Assembly (NCBI RefSeq): GCF_031180965.1
Contig: NZ_JAPSLH010000011.1
Location: forward strand, 62,001-126,000
Direction: 5' to 3'
Length of the DNA: 64,000 nt
Origin: Chelativorans sp.
Lineage (GTDB): Bacteria; Pseudomonadota; Alphaproteobacteria; Rhizobiales; Rhizobiaceae
Part shown: positions 27,406-36,153 of the stretch, piece after piece
How the letters are laid out: each line of letters starts with the position of its first letter
Position numbering within the stretch: position 1 is the stretch's first letter
Notes under the pieces: model-generated
Told to the model about the DNA's origin: nothing
Seen by the model: only the letters and a program-made list of their open reading frames with translations
Databases searched by the model: none
Position numbers and translations under genes: made by a program

Positions 27406-28515
27406 TCAGGCGCTCTCGTGGTCCATGGGCAGCCTTGTCCCGCCTGGATCGAACAGATGCACATGTTCGGAAGCAAAGCCGAGCTTGACGGTGCCCCGCA
27501 GCGCCAGGGATTCGTCGGTGAAGATGCGCGCGGTGAATCGGGCTGCATCGTCTCGTTCCAGCGTCACCAGCGTCTCCGGCCCCATATTCTCGTTCGCGAA
27601 GAGTGCGCCGGAGATGGTGTTCTCCTCTCCACCCCTGGCGATCGTTAGATGCTCCGGCCTCACCCCGAGCGTGAGCTTGGTATTGCCGTCCAGCGCTCTT
27701 GCCGCCGCCCGGCTGACCGGCAGGGGCGCAGCCGACAGCCCTTCCGCTTTCAGTTGGACGTTGCCGTCCGCGACCATCGCTTCGACGGGCAGGAGATTCA
27801 TTGGCGGGTTGCCGACGAAATTTGCGACGAAGGTCGTCGCCGGCCGGCGATAGACTTCAAGCGGCGGCGCATACTGCACCACCTTGCCGGCATCCATGAC
27901 AGCGATGCGCGTGGCGAGCGCCATGGCCTCCGCCTGGTCGTGCGTCACATAGACAGCCGTCATGCCCATGTCGCGCTGCAGATGGTTGAGGAAGCCGCGT
28001 GCCTCCAGTCGGAGCTTGGCATCGAGATTCGAAAGCGGCTCGTCGAAGAGGTAGACGTCGGATGGGTAGACAAGTGCCCGAGCGAGCGAGGTGCGCTGCT
28101 GCTGCCCGCCCGAGATTTGCGACGGCATGCGCTCCAGAAGATGGCCGATCTTGAGCACGTCGGCCACCTCGCGGGCCCGCGCGTGGCGCTTCGTCTCGCT
28201 CTCCCCCCGAACTTTCAGCGGATAGGCGATATTGTCGGCCAGGTTCATGTGCGGGTAGAGCGCATAATCCTGGAAGACCATGGAGATCCTGCGGTCCTTC
28301 GGGTGCATGAAGGTCACGTCGCGCTCGCCGATATGCACGCGTCCGCTGGTCGGCGTCTCGAGCCCGGCGATCATCCTCAGCGTCGTCGTCTTGCCGCATC
28401 CGGACGGGCCGAGAAGGCAGATGAATTCGCCGTCCCCCATCTCAAGGTCGAGATCCGAGACGGCGGTGAATTCGCCGAATTTCTTCGTGACGCGGTCGAA
28501 CCGTATCGAAGCCAT
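27406..28515 (-). CDS. CUT1 sugar ABC transporter ATP-binding protein (UgpC/MsmK type)
   Basis: This 369-residue ATPase has Walker A GPSGCGKTT (about 38-46), Q-loop VFQDYALYPHM, signature ISGGQQQR, Walker B VYLFDEP and an H-loop (VTHD). A C-terminal TOBE-type region (about 240-365) contains GVRPEHL, as in MalK/UgpC. It powers the two permeases just upstream. The TOBE segment is the usual site of regulatory contacts. Confidence 0.87.
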   Translation of the reverse strand: MASIRFDRVTKKFGEFTAVSDLDLEMGDGEFICLLGPSGCGKTTTLRMIAGLETPTSGRVHIGERDVTFMHPKDRRISMVFQDYALYPHMNLADNIAYPLKVRGESETKRHARAREVADVLKIGHLLERMPSQISGGQQQRTSLARALVYPSDVYLFDEPLSNLDAKLRLEARGFLNHLQRDMGMTAVYVTHDQAEAMALATRIAVMDAGKVVQYAPPLEVYRRPATTFVANFVGNPPMNLLPVEAMVADGNVQLKAEGLSAAPLPVSRAAARALDGNTKLTLGVRPEHLTIARGGEENTISGALFANENMGPETLVTLERDDAARFTARIFTDESLALRGTVKLGFASEHVHLFDPGGTRLPMDHESA

Positions 28516-28521
28516 GAGCCC

Positions 28522-29352
28522 TCAAGCCTTGATGCCGCCGAAGAACCGGAAGCCGAACTTCCAGCTCACGAACAGGTAGAGAATGATGACGGGAAGCGAA
28601 TAGAGCAGCGAATAGGCGGCAAGCAGCGTGACGATCGGCGTGCCGGCTTCCGAGTAGAAGGAGTAGATGGCCACCGCGGCCGGCATCTTCTCGCTGGAGC
28701 GCAGGAGGATGAACGGGATCAGGAAGCTGCCCCAGATATTGACGAAAGCCCAGACCACGACCACGACGATGCCCGGCCGGATCACCGGCAGCGCCACGTC
28801 GAAAAAGGCCTGGACCGGCGAGGCGCCCGCCACCATGGCGCTTTCTTCGTAGCTTTTGGGGATGCTGTCGATGAAATCGCGCAGGATGAACATGGCCGTC
28901 GGCAAGAGCCCGCCGGCAAAGACCAGGATCACCGCGATCTGCGTGTCGATCAGGCCGATGCCGTTGACGATCAGGAAGATCGGCACCATCGCCGCAGAAC
29001 CGGAGACCACGGAGGAGAACAGGAGTAGAATGTAGGTGATGACATTCTTGCCGGGGATAGGCGAGCGCGACAGGGCGTAGGAGGCGAGCGTTGCCCCGGC
29101 CCCGACCAGGATGACCCCGCCTACGCTCTGGACAAGACTGTTCCAGAGGCCGCGTAGCGCAAAGCGGTTCCCGAACACGGTCTCGAAATTGGAAAGGGAG
29201 AACGGGTCCGGAATGGCCAGCCCCATCTCCGCGCGCGGATTGAAGGGCGCGAAAATGAACCAGACGAGGGGCAGGGCGAAGAGCACCCCGACGAGCGCCG
29301 TTAGCACCGAGAATCCGATGCGGGTGAAATAGAGGTTGAGATACCGCGTCAC
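28522..29352 (-). CDS. CUT1 carbohydrate ABC transporter permease (MalG/UgpE type)
   Basis: This 276-residue inner-membrane permease has six hydrophobic segments and the EAA loop (YEESAMVAGASPVQAFFDVALPVIRPG, about 185-210). The C-terminal FFGGIKA ending is typical of the MalG family. The GTG start at 29352 overlaps the upstream permease stop (GTGA). It forms the channel with the partner encoded at 29349-30293. Confidence 0.87.
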   Translation of the reverse strand: MTRYLNLYFTRIGFSVLTALVGVLFALPLVWFIFAPFNPRAEMGLAIPDPFSLSNFETVFGNRFALRGLWNSLVQSVGGVILVGAGATLASYALSRSPIPGKNVITYILLLFSSVVSGSAAMVPIFLIVNGIGLIDTQIAVILVFAGGLLPTAMFILRDFIDSIPKSYEESAMVAGASPVQAFFDVALPVIRPGIVVVVVWAFVNIWGSFLIPFILLRSSEKMPAAVAIYSFYSEAGTPIVTLLAAYSLLYSLPVIILYLFVSWKFGFRFFGGIKA

Positions 29353-30293
29353 GCCGCCACTCCCTTGGCGCGCCGGCGCGTGACCCAGAGATAGAACAGC
29401 GCGAAGACGAGGTTGATCAGCATGACGATCACGCCCACGGCCGCGCCCTTGCCGAACTCGAAATCGCGGAACGCGACGCGATAGGTATAGATCGGCAGGA
29501 TTTCCGTCCGGTAGGACGGCCCGCCGCTTGTCAGCAGGAAAGGTGTGAAGACATTGAAGGTCCACATGGTGATCAGGATGAGGTCCGTCACCACATGGCC
29601 GCGGATGAGCGGAAGCCCGATGTCGCGGAACTTCTGCCAGCTCGTCGCGCCTGCGACATCTGCCGCCTGGAAGTAACTCGGCGGGATGGAGGAAAAGGCG
29701 GAATTGAACAGCATCATGGAAAAGGCTGTGCCGCGCCAGGTGTTGAAGACCACGATCACCCAGAACGGGAAGGAGAGCAGCCAGTCGCCCGGTGGCAGGC
29801 CGAGCGCATCCATGATCATGTTGAGCGTGCCGTTCTCGTAGTCGAGGAAGGCGAACCAGGCGAAGGCAACCACCACCTCCGGCAGGATCCAGGCGGCGAT
29901 GACGACGGCCTCCGTGAGGCGCTTGAGCGATTTCGGCACCGATTGCAGCATCCAGGCGAGCAGCATGCCCAGCGCCGCCTGGCCGGCGAGAGCCGAGAGC
30001 AGCACGAACTGGACCGTGAGGATGAGCGAGAAGCCAAACTCGCCGCGCGTGAAGAAGGAGGCGGCGTCGAACAGGGAAAAATAGTTGGCGAACCCGACAA
30101 AGTCGGGATTCATCGCCGTGCGGCCGAGCAGCGTGCGGTTGGTGAAGGAGACGTAGATCACCCAGAAGAAGGGCGCGATGACGAAGGCGCCGATCAGGAG
30201 CCCCGCCGGTGTGAGGAAGGCAGCACCGGCGCTCCGCGACAAAAGGGAAAAGGATCTCATCAAACCGCCGCTTTTCGTCAGGCGCTTTCTCAT
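29349..30293 (-). CDS. CUT1 carbohydrate ABC transporter permease (MalF/UgpA type)
   Basis: This 314-residue permease has six membrane segments and the EAA-type loop (YFQAADVAGATSWQKFRDIGLPLIRG, about 220-245). Start at ATG 30293 is kept, though an in-frame ATG at 30260 gives a protein beginning MRSFSLL; neither has a strong Shine-Dalgarno. A 213-base gap separates it from the binding-protein gene upstream, containing the perfect palindrome at 30409-30422. Confidence 0.86.
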   Translation of the reverse strand: MRKRLTKSGGLMRSFSLLSRSAGAAFLTPAGLLIGAFVIAPFFWVIYVSFTNRTLLGRTAMNPDFVGFANYFSLFDAASFFTRGEFGFSLILTVQFVLLSALAGQAALGMLLAWMLQSVPKSLKRLTEAVVIAAWILPEVVVAFAWFAFLDYENGTLNMIMDALGLPPGDWLLSFPFWVIVVFNTWRGTAFSMMLFNSAFSSIPPSYFQAADVAGATSWQKFRDIGLPLIRGHVVTDLILITMWTFNVFTPFLLTSGGPSYRTEILPIYTYRVAFRDFEFGKGAAVGVIVMLINLVFALFYLWVTRRRAKGVAA

Positions 30294-30408
30294 GACACCG
30301 TCAGGGATGAGCCCCGGATTCCTAGCCCGGGTACCAACGCCTCACGATCAAAAATTCGGGCTGTTCGCTTGAGCCCCGCTCCCGCTGGCCGGCGCCAGGA
30401 TTGGTATA

Positions 30409-30422
30409 GTTGTCTAGACAAC
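30409..30422. promoter_or_regulatory. Perfect 14-bp palindrome between the binding-protein and permease genes
   Basis: GTTGTCTAGACAAC is perfectly self-complementary and lies about 120 bases upstream of the permease start, inside the operon. The GTCTAGAC core resembles operators of GntR/HutC-type regulators (family knowledge), but no GntR gene is present in this sugar locus. It may be a site for a distant regulator or simply an RNA hairpin. Its function is unknown. Confidence 0.5.
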
Positions 30423-30506
30423 CAAACAACTCTGACGCCAGCCAGACGGGGGAGGAACGGATATCTCGCTGCGAAGGCAGCCGATCTATCCGCCGCGAGC
30501 AGGGAT

Positions 30507-31871
30507 CTACTGAAGAAGGCTCACCGTATTCTCCTCGCCGACGATGCGGATCAACGCATCGCGGTACCGGGCCATCGCGTCCTCCGGCGAGAGCTCGCCC
30601 GACACGACCGCCTCTGTCATGCGCTGGATCTCGGCGGAAACGGCATTGTAGTTCGCGTCGTTCGGCCGCGCTGTGGTCAGCGGCAAGAGCTCTTTCGACG
30701 TTTCCGAAAGGAATGGCGCGTTCGGGATCGGCACGTCGTCCCGGATCGAAATGCGCGGCTCGTATTCCTGGTATTTTCCAAGCTGTTCCTTGCTGTTGAG
30801 ATGGGCGAGCAGTTCCCAGGCGAGTTCCGGCTCGTCCGTGTTCGGGTTGACCACAAAGCCGGTGCCGCCGGAGATGGTGACGAAGTCCTGCCCGCGGAGA
30901 CCCTTGCCGGGTTCCTTGGCCGGCATCTTGGCCCAGGTCATGACCTCATCGCGGTTCTCGACGGCGAATTCGGAATCTGGCGCGGTGACCGAGCGGTAGA
31001 ACCAATCGCCTTCGACCAGGAGCGCCGTCTTGCCGTCGCGGAAATTGGCGAAAGTCCGATTGCGCCCGTCGCTCAGCATCTGCGCCCGCTGATCCCCGAG
31101 CTTCTCGTCGACATAGATGGCCTTGTAAAGGTTGAGCGTGTCGAGAATGCCCTGGCTCGCCACGATATAGCGCCCCTGTTCGTCCGTTACCTGCTCGCCC
31201 GTGCCGAGCAGCGCCATCCAGTAGCCTTGCATGGTTGTCGCCTCCCCCATCGGCACGCCGGCATTGAGCTGCAGCGGGAAGGAGTCCGGGTTCTTCTCCT
31301 TGAGCTTCCTGGCTGCATCCAGCAGCTCCGCCCAGGAGGTGGGCTGCCACGTCTCCGGGTCGATGCCTGCGTCCTCGAGAAGGTCGGCGCGCACGAAGAT
31401 CATGCGCACGTCGGTGCCCAGCGCGATGCCGTAGGTCTGGTCCTTGTAGGACATGAGGGCGCGCGAACCCTCGGAAATGTGCTGCCAGCCCTCCCAGCTG
31501 CTGGCTGGCTCGCCCACCAGTTCCTCGAGCGGCTTCAGAAGCCCGCCCTCTACGAAACTGGGGATCAGGAAGCCGTCGAAGCCGGAAATGTCCGGCCCGG
31601 AGCCTGTGGAGAAATCGAGGGCAAGCTGCTGCGTAAGCTGCTCGTCGGAGCCCGCGAACTCGGTGAGCGTGACATTGACCTCTTCGCCCTCCGCCTTCTT
31701 CTTCTCCGCAAAGCTGGGGATCACGCTCTCCTTGATCCATTTGGCAAGGTTGGCGTTCGCCCCGCCTTCCACGCAGCGGCAGGTGATGGTGAGATCGGCG
31801 GCGGCCGCGGGCGCGGCGAGCGCGGTAGCCGCTGCAAGTGCCATCCAGAAAGCATGTGAACGAATGCGCAT
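30507..31871 (-). CDS. CUT1 sugar ABC transporter substrate-binding protein
   Basis: This 454-residue periplasmic protein of the SBP_bac_1 family has a signal peptide (residues 1-24, AAPAAAAD cleavage region). Family segments include DISGFDGFLIPSF and GKTALLVEGDWF. It should capture the sugar or glycoside used by this locus. It is the first gene of the leftward operon. A LacI-type operator candidate lies at 31964-31977, about 95 bases before its start. The ligand is unknown. Confidence 0.86.
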   Translation of the reverse strand: MRIRSHAFWMALAAATALAAPAAAADLTITCRCVEGGANANLAKWIKESVIPSFAEKKKAEGEEVNVTLTEFAGSDEQLTQQLALDFSTGSGPDISGFDGFLIPSFVEGGLLKPLEELVGEPASSWEGWQHISEGSRALMSYKDQTYGIALGTDVRMIFVRADLLEDAGIDPETWQPTSWAELLDAARKLKEKNPDSFPLQLNAGVPMGEATTMQGYWMALLGTGEQVTDEQGRYIVASQGILDTLNLYKAIYVDEKLGDQRAQMLSDGRNRTFANFRDGKTALLVEGDWFYRSVTAPDSEFAVENRDEVMTWAKMPAKEPGKGLRGQDFVTISGGTGFVVNPNTDEPELAWELLAHLNSKEQLGKYQEYEPRISIRDDVPIPNAPFLSETSKELLPLTTARPNDANYNAVSAEIQRMTEAVVSGELSPEDAMARYRDALIRIVGEENTVSLLQ

Positions 31872-31963
31872 CGCGATTTTCCTCCCTTCGCGACAAGGCC
31901 GGCTTGGCGGCGGCCATCAGATTCGGCGCCGAACCGGCATCACCTCGTTCGGCCACGCAAAAG

Positions 31964-31977
31964 TGAACACGTTTTCA
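31964..31977. promoter_or_regulatory. LacI-type operator candidate upstream of the sugar importer operon
   Basis: TGAACACGTTTTCA is a 14-bp palindrome broken at one base pair, with the central CG typical of LacI-family operators. It lies between the divergent binding-protein gene and the lacI-type gene at 32146, closer to the former. Control by the adjacent LacI protein is the simplest reading. Confidence 0.55.
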
Positions 31978-32030
31978 GTTTGCCGTCAATCCTGTGTTGG
32001 ACGTGGTGCTGCCCGACACCCCACGTTCGG

Positions 32031-32052
32031 TGACACTGTCACTGAAGTGTCA
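32031..32052. promoter_or_regulatory. 7-bp inverted repeat (TGACACT-N8-AGTGTCA) near the lacI-type gene
   Basis: TGACACT (32031-32037) and AGTGTCA (32046-32052) are perfect inverted arms with an 8-base spacer, about 95 bases upstream of the LacI start at 32146. It could be a second operator or an activator site; the sequence does not match the CG-centred LacI pattern. It might equally be part of the leader. Confidence 0.4.
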
Positions 32053-32145
32053 TGATCTTCATTGGATCGCGCGGAGCTACGCTTGACCGATGCCAATGGC
32101 TGCGGGAAGATGCAGCATGAACACGATTTCAAAAATCCTTCGCGG

Positions 32146-33204
32146 ATGGGTAGCTTGACAGGCAGGCTGAAGGTGGAGCCGGCACGCGCGACGGCGGAAA
32201 TGGTTGCCGAGGCAGCACAGGTCTCGCGCGCCGCGGTCTCGCGCGCCTTCAACCCGCAAGCGCCGCTCAAGCCGGAGAAGCGGGCACGCATCCTGAGGAT
32301 CGCCGAGGAGCTGAGCTACACGCCCGATCGAGCTGCCCGCGCGCTCGTCACCCGCCGCACGCATCTTGTTGGCATCATCGTGCCGGACGTCTGCAGCCCT
32401 TGGGAAAGCCAGGAGATCGACGCGCTGACAACGGCGCTGCAGGCCGAGGGCTTCGCAACACTTCTTTTCAAGACGCGCACCGATTTCAGCATGGACGAGA
32501 CGCTCCTCACCTACATGCGCGGCTTCAATCCCGATTCGGTGATCGCCTTTACGGAGAATGTGCGCCCGCACATTCTGGCCCGTTTTCTCGGCCGGGCGGT
32601 GCCGATCTATATCAACTATCCGATGGCAGGGGTGGCGGACGGGCGGCGACCTGGCGAGCCGGAGACCCTGTTCGACCGCATCGATGTTGACCAGTGGGAG
32701 GGCATGGAGCAGGCCGTCGCCTTGCTTGCGGGATATGGCTGCCGGCGAATCGCCTATCTTTCCGGCAAGCGCGACTCGCTTGCCGAGCAGGCGCGCCGTA
32801 CGACGCTTCAGGCGCTTATGGCGCGCCGGGCCATGGGTGATCCCGCCGTCATCCCCGGCGATTTCAGCTATGATGCCGGCTATGCCGGCACGGTGGACCT
32901 CTTTCGCCTGGGGGAGGGGGTGGACGCTATTGTCGCGGTCAATGACGAAAGCGCCTTCGGCGCCCTCGACGCGCTGCGCTACGAGCTTAAGCTGCGCGTT
33001 CCGGAGGATGTAAAGGTGATTGGGTTCGACGATATCGCCCAGTCGCACTGGAAGAGCTATAACCTGACCACCGTGAAGGTGGACCTGGATACCCGCGTGC
33101 GCGCGCTCGTGCGGCTGATCCTGCGCCGCCTCAAGGACCCGCAAGCGCCCGCTCTGTCCGAGACGGTTCGCACGCGTCTTGTCGTGCGCGGAACGGTCGG
33201 CTGA
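32146..33204 (+). CDS. LacI-family transcriptional regulator
   Basis: This protein of about 352 residues has an N-terminal LacI helix-turn-helix (TAEMVAEAAQVSRAAVSRAFNP) and hinge (YTPDRAARAL). A periplasmic-binding-like sugar-sensing domain follows (LVGIIVPDV, GDFSYDAGY, VAVNDESAFGALDALR, KVIGFDDI). ATG at 32146 is preferred from the domain start; ATG at 32110 (preceded by GGGAAG) is an alternative. It is divergent from the sugar importer operon, with the GH38-like gene downstream on its own strand, so it probably controls both. Confidence 0.84.
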   Translation: MGSLTGRLKVEPARATAEMVAEAAQVSRAAVSRAFNPQAPLKPEKRARILRIAEELSYTPDRAARALVTRRTHLVGIIVPDVCSPWESQEIDALTTALQAEGFATLLFKTRTDFSMDETLLTYMRGFNPDSVIAFTENVRPHILARFLGRAVPIYINYPMAGVADGRRPGEPETLFDRIDVDQWEGMEQAVALLAGYGCRRIAYLSGKRDSLAEQARRTTLQALMARRAMGDPAVIPGDFSYDAGYAGTVDLFRLGEGVDAIVAVNDESAFGALDALRYELKLRVPEDVKVIGFDDIAQSHWKSYNLTTVKVDLDTRVRALVRLILRRLKDPQAPALSETVRTRLVVRGTVG

Positions 33205-33238
33205 CCTTCACTTGCACTTCATCGACAGAGGCGGAAAC

Positions 33239-35176
33239 ATGAGCGCCCGACGCATTCATCTCATCTTCAAGACCCATCTCGACATAGGCTTCACGGATCA
33301 CGCGGAGAAGGTGCGCCGGCTCTATCATGAGCGCTTCATCCCGCAGGCGATCGCCACGGGCGAGCATTTTTTCGCCGAGGATCCGGAGAACCCGAGATTC
33401 ATCTGGACCACCGGCGCCTGGCTCATCTGGGACCATCTCAACACGCGGTCGGACGAGGAGGTGGCGAGGCTTGAAAGCGCCATCGAGAGGGGCGTGATCC
33501 GCTGGCACGGGCTGCCCTTCACCACCCATTCGGAGCTGATGAGCCCCGCGCTGTTCCGCGCCGGCCTCTCCTACGCGGCCGAGCTCGACCGGCGGTTCGG
33601 AAAGCAGACCATCGCCGCCAAGATGACGGACGTGCCCGGCCACACGCGGGGCATCGTGCCGCTGATGGCCGAGGCGGGGCTGAAATTCCTCCATATCGGG
33701 GTGAACACCGCCTGCCCGCCGCCGGACGTGCCGGAGATCTTCCGCTGGCGCGCGCCGGGAGGCGAGGAGATCGTGGTCATGTACCAGCGCTCCTACGGCG
33801 CCACGCACCTGCCCGAGGGCCTTTCGGACGGCCTGAGTTTTGCCCATACCAGTGACAATATGGGCCCGCAACAGATCCATCAGGTGGTGGAGATTCTCCG
33901 CGAGATGGGCCATCGGCATCCGGGTGCCGAGATCACGGCGGCGACGCTCGACGGTTTCGGCGCGATCCTCTGGAAGAACCGCGAGCGCTTCCCGGTGGTG
34001 GATGTGGAACTCGGCGATAGCTGGATCCATGGCAGCGCCAGCGATCCCGTGAAGATTGCGCGCTTCCGCGCCCTGCAGCGGCTCTACGATGCTTTCGAGG
34101 CGGAGGGACTGTCGCCCTCTCGCCGGTCCTTCGGCTGCAACCTGGCGCTCGTCGCCGAGCACACCTGCGGCGTCGACATCAAGACATTCCTGCGCGACGA
34201 GACGGCATGGGACCGGCCGCAGTTCGAGGCGATGCGGACGAAGGATTTCCGCTTCCGCTACACCGAGGCGTCCTGGGCCGAGCAGCGGGCTTATCTCGAC
34301 AGGGCGGTCGAGGCGCTCTCCGGCGAGGACCGGAGGCGGGCGGACGAGGCGCTTGCTGAACTGCAGGTTCCGCATGAGGTGGAGCCGGACGCGCCAAGGG
34401 AGAGGGCCGAGGCGGCGGGGCTCGAAGCCGAGATCGACCGGCAGACGGGCGACATTCTTGCGCTTCGGCTGGGCGGCAGGCGGATCGAAGGGGAGGGCAG
34501 GCTTTTCGGATATCGATACGAGAGCTACGACGCCGGCGACGTTGCCCGCCACATGGACAGCTATCTGACCGACCGGCCGGAATGGGCGATCCTCGACCAC
34601 GACAAGCCAGGCCTTGGCAAGGCCGGTACGGCACTGTCGGCGGCCTTCCGACCGCGGCTGAAGGGTGTCGCCAGGGATGGCGCCCGGCTGGCGATTGTCA
34701 CCGAATTTTTCGGCGATGCGCATGAGAAGCTCGGCGCGCCCCGCCGGGTCGACTACCTCCTGGAGGCGAGGGATCGGGAGATCCTGCTAACGGTGGTGCT
34801 GCGCGGCAAGCCTGCGAACCGCATGCCGGAAGCAGGCTTTCTGGACTTCGCCCCCAAGGGGGCAGGCGAGTGGGAGTTCTGCAAGACCGGTCTCTGGCAG
34901 AAGGCCGAGCGCGTCTCGCGGCTCGGCGGCGGCGCTCTGCAGGCCATCTTTACCGCGCGCGCACTGCTTCCGGGCGGGGGGCGCCTCGAGATCGAGCCGC
35001 TCGATTCGCCCCTAGCCGGGCCGCTCGGCCACGACTTCATGACTTTCCCGCAGGAGCCGCCCGCCTATGGAGCGGGGCTCTTCTTCAACCTCCACAACAA
35101 CAAGTGGGGCACCAACTTCCCCATGTGGTGGGAAGGCGACTTCGCCTCCCGCTTCCGCATCGTTCTTCCTGGGTGA
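33239..35176 (+). CDS. GH38-like (DUF5054-type) glycoside hydrolase candidate
   Basis: This 645-residue protein keeps the core of the GH38 alpha-mannosidase fold. THLDIGF (about residues 12-18) matches the N-terminal His-x-Asp zinc motif. TDVPGHT (about 130) places an Asp where the GH38 nucleophile lies. AEHTCG (about 304-309) may supply the later zinc His. Sequence is otherwise far from classical alpha-mannosidases, as in DUF5054 proteins, whose substrates are not established. No signal peptide is present, so it should act on an imported glycoside in the cytoplasm. It starts 34 bases after the lacI-type stop. Confidence 0.72.
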   Translation: MSARRIHLIFKTHLDIGFTDHAEKVRRLYHERFIPQAIATGEHFFAEDPENPRFIWTTGAWLIWDHLNTRSDEEVARLESAIERGVIRWHGLPFTTHSELMSPALFRAGLSYAAELDRRFGKQTIAAKMTDVPGHTRGIVPLMAEAGLKFLHIGVNTACPPPDVPEIFRWRAPGGEEIVVMYQRSYGATHLPEGLSDGLSFAHTSDNMGPQQIHQVVEILREMGHRHPGAEITAATLDGFGAILWKNRERFPVVDVELGDSWIHGSASDPVKIARFRALQRLYDAFEAEGLSPSRRSFGCNLALVAEHTCGVDIKTFLRDETAWDRPQFEAMRTKDFRFRYTEASWAEQRAYLDRAVEALSGEDRRRADEALAELQVPHEVEPDAPRERAEAAGLEAEIDRQTGDILALRLGGRRIEGEGRLFGYRYESYDAGDVARHMDSYLTDRPEWAILDHDKPGLGKAGTALSAAFRPRLKGVARDGARLAIVTEFFGDAHEKLGAPRRVDYLLEARDREILLTVVLRGKPANRMPEAGFLDFAPKGAGEWEFCKTGLWQKAERVSRLGGGALQAIFTARALLPGGGRLEIEPLDSPLAGPLGHDFMTFPQEPPAYGAGLFFNLHNNKWGTNFPMWWEGDFASRFRIVLPG

Positions 35177-35241
35177 CGGCACACCACTTCAAAGATCACG
35201 CGGCCCCGGCGCGCAGCAACTTCGCCCGGCAGCGCTAATCC

Positions 35242-36153
35242 TCAGCGCCGCCCGCCGGCGCGCTTGGTGCGGAAAATGCCTGGGGAGAGGCTCCATCGCC
35301 GCGCGCCGCAGCAATTCTTGAACTTCTTGCCCGATCCGCACGGACACGGATCGTTCCCGCTGCGCTGCAGCCTCGCAATCAGAGGCAGAAGGAGGGAGGC
35401 CGGCAAAAGCCTGGCGGCGACCACGGCCAGCTTTGCCGAGAAGCCCGGCACGACGAGGCGGCGGCGCGCCCTGAACCCCCGCCAGGCGCGCTCCGCGACC
35501 ATCTCGGCCTCCGCCGTAGGGAGCAGGCGGAAAAGCGCGGCATGCGCCGCTTTCGAAGCTTCGAGGAAATCCGTGCGCACGGGACCGGGCGCCACGCATG
35601 TGACCGTCACGCCGGCGCGGCGGAATTCCTGATAAAGCGCCTGGGAGAAGGAGCCCACGAACGCCTTGCTGGCGTAGTAGAGGGTCATGTACGGGCCGGG
35701 CACGAAACCGGCGATGGAGCTGAAATTGATGACGCCGCCGCGCCGCCGGGCGGCCATGCCGGGTAGAAAGCGCAGCGTGAGCTCGCTGAGCGCGCGGATA
35801 TTGAGGTCCACGATCCCGAGTTGCTCCTCGAGCGGCAGGGCCACTGCCGCCCCGCGCAGACCGTAGCCGGCGCTGTTGACCAGCACCTCGCAGACGAGCC
35901 CGTTCTCGATCAGGAAGCTTTCGAGCCGCCCCGGAGCGTCGCGCTCCAGAAGGTCGAGGGCGAGAGTAAAGGGTTCGCCGCCGGCTTCAGCAACCTCGCG
36001 CGCGGCCTCATCGAGCCCGTCGGACGACCGGCCGATAAGGACGAGCGGCCCACCCTCCCGCGCCGCCACCCTTGCGATCGCCCGCCCGATGCCCGCCGAG
36101 GCCCCGGTCACCACGATCGCTGGCCGCGGCTCACCCACTATTGTCATTCGCAC
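35242..36153 (-). CDS. Short-chain dehydrogenase/reductase fused to a C-terminal SEC-C zinc motif
   Basis: This 303-residue protein has an SDR domain (about 1-255: TGASAGIGRA, NSAGYG, INFSSIAG, YYASK) of the DltE/YqjQ-like type. A hydrophobic stretch (ARLLPASLLLPLIARL) follows, then CPCGSGKKFKNCCG at about 270-283, a complete SEC-C zinc-binding motif. SEC-C is best known at the end of SecA and in assorted fusions. An SDR-SEC-C joining is uncommon in my experience, and its purpose is unknown. The frame is continuous with no sign of a frameshift. It is the last gene of a leftward group, 145 bases after the acyltransferase gene. Confidence 0.78.
   Translation of the reverse strand: MRMTIVGEPRPAIVVTGASAGIGRAIARVAAREGGPLVLIGRSSDGLDEAAREVAEAGGEPFTLALDLLERDAPGRLESFLIENGLVCEVLVNSAGYGLRGAAVALPLEEQLGIVDLNIRALSELTLRFLPGMAARRRGGVINFSSIAGFVPGPYMTLYYASKAFVGSFSQALYQEFRRAGVTVTCVAPGPVRTDFLEASKAAHAALFRLLPTAEAEMVAERAWRGFRARRRLVVPGFSAKLAVVAARLLPASLLLPLIARLQRSGNDPCPCGSGKKFKNCCGARRWSLSPGIFRTKRAGGRR

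Noticed and set aside
29595-31859. 754-codon open frame on the plus strand opposite the sugar permease and binding-protein genes
   Set aside because: It spans two clear minus-strand genes and their gap, and its product has no domain. It reflects the GC-rich third-position bias.
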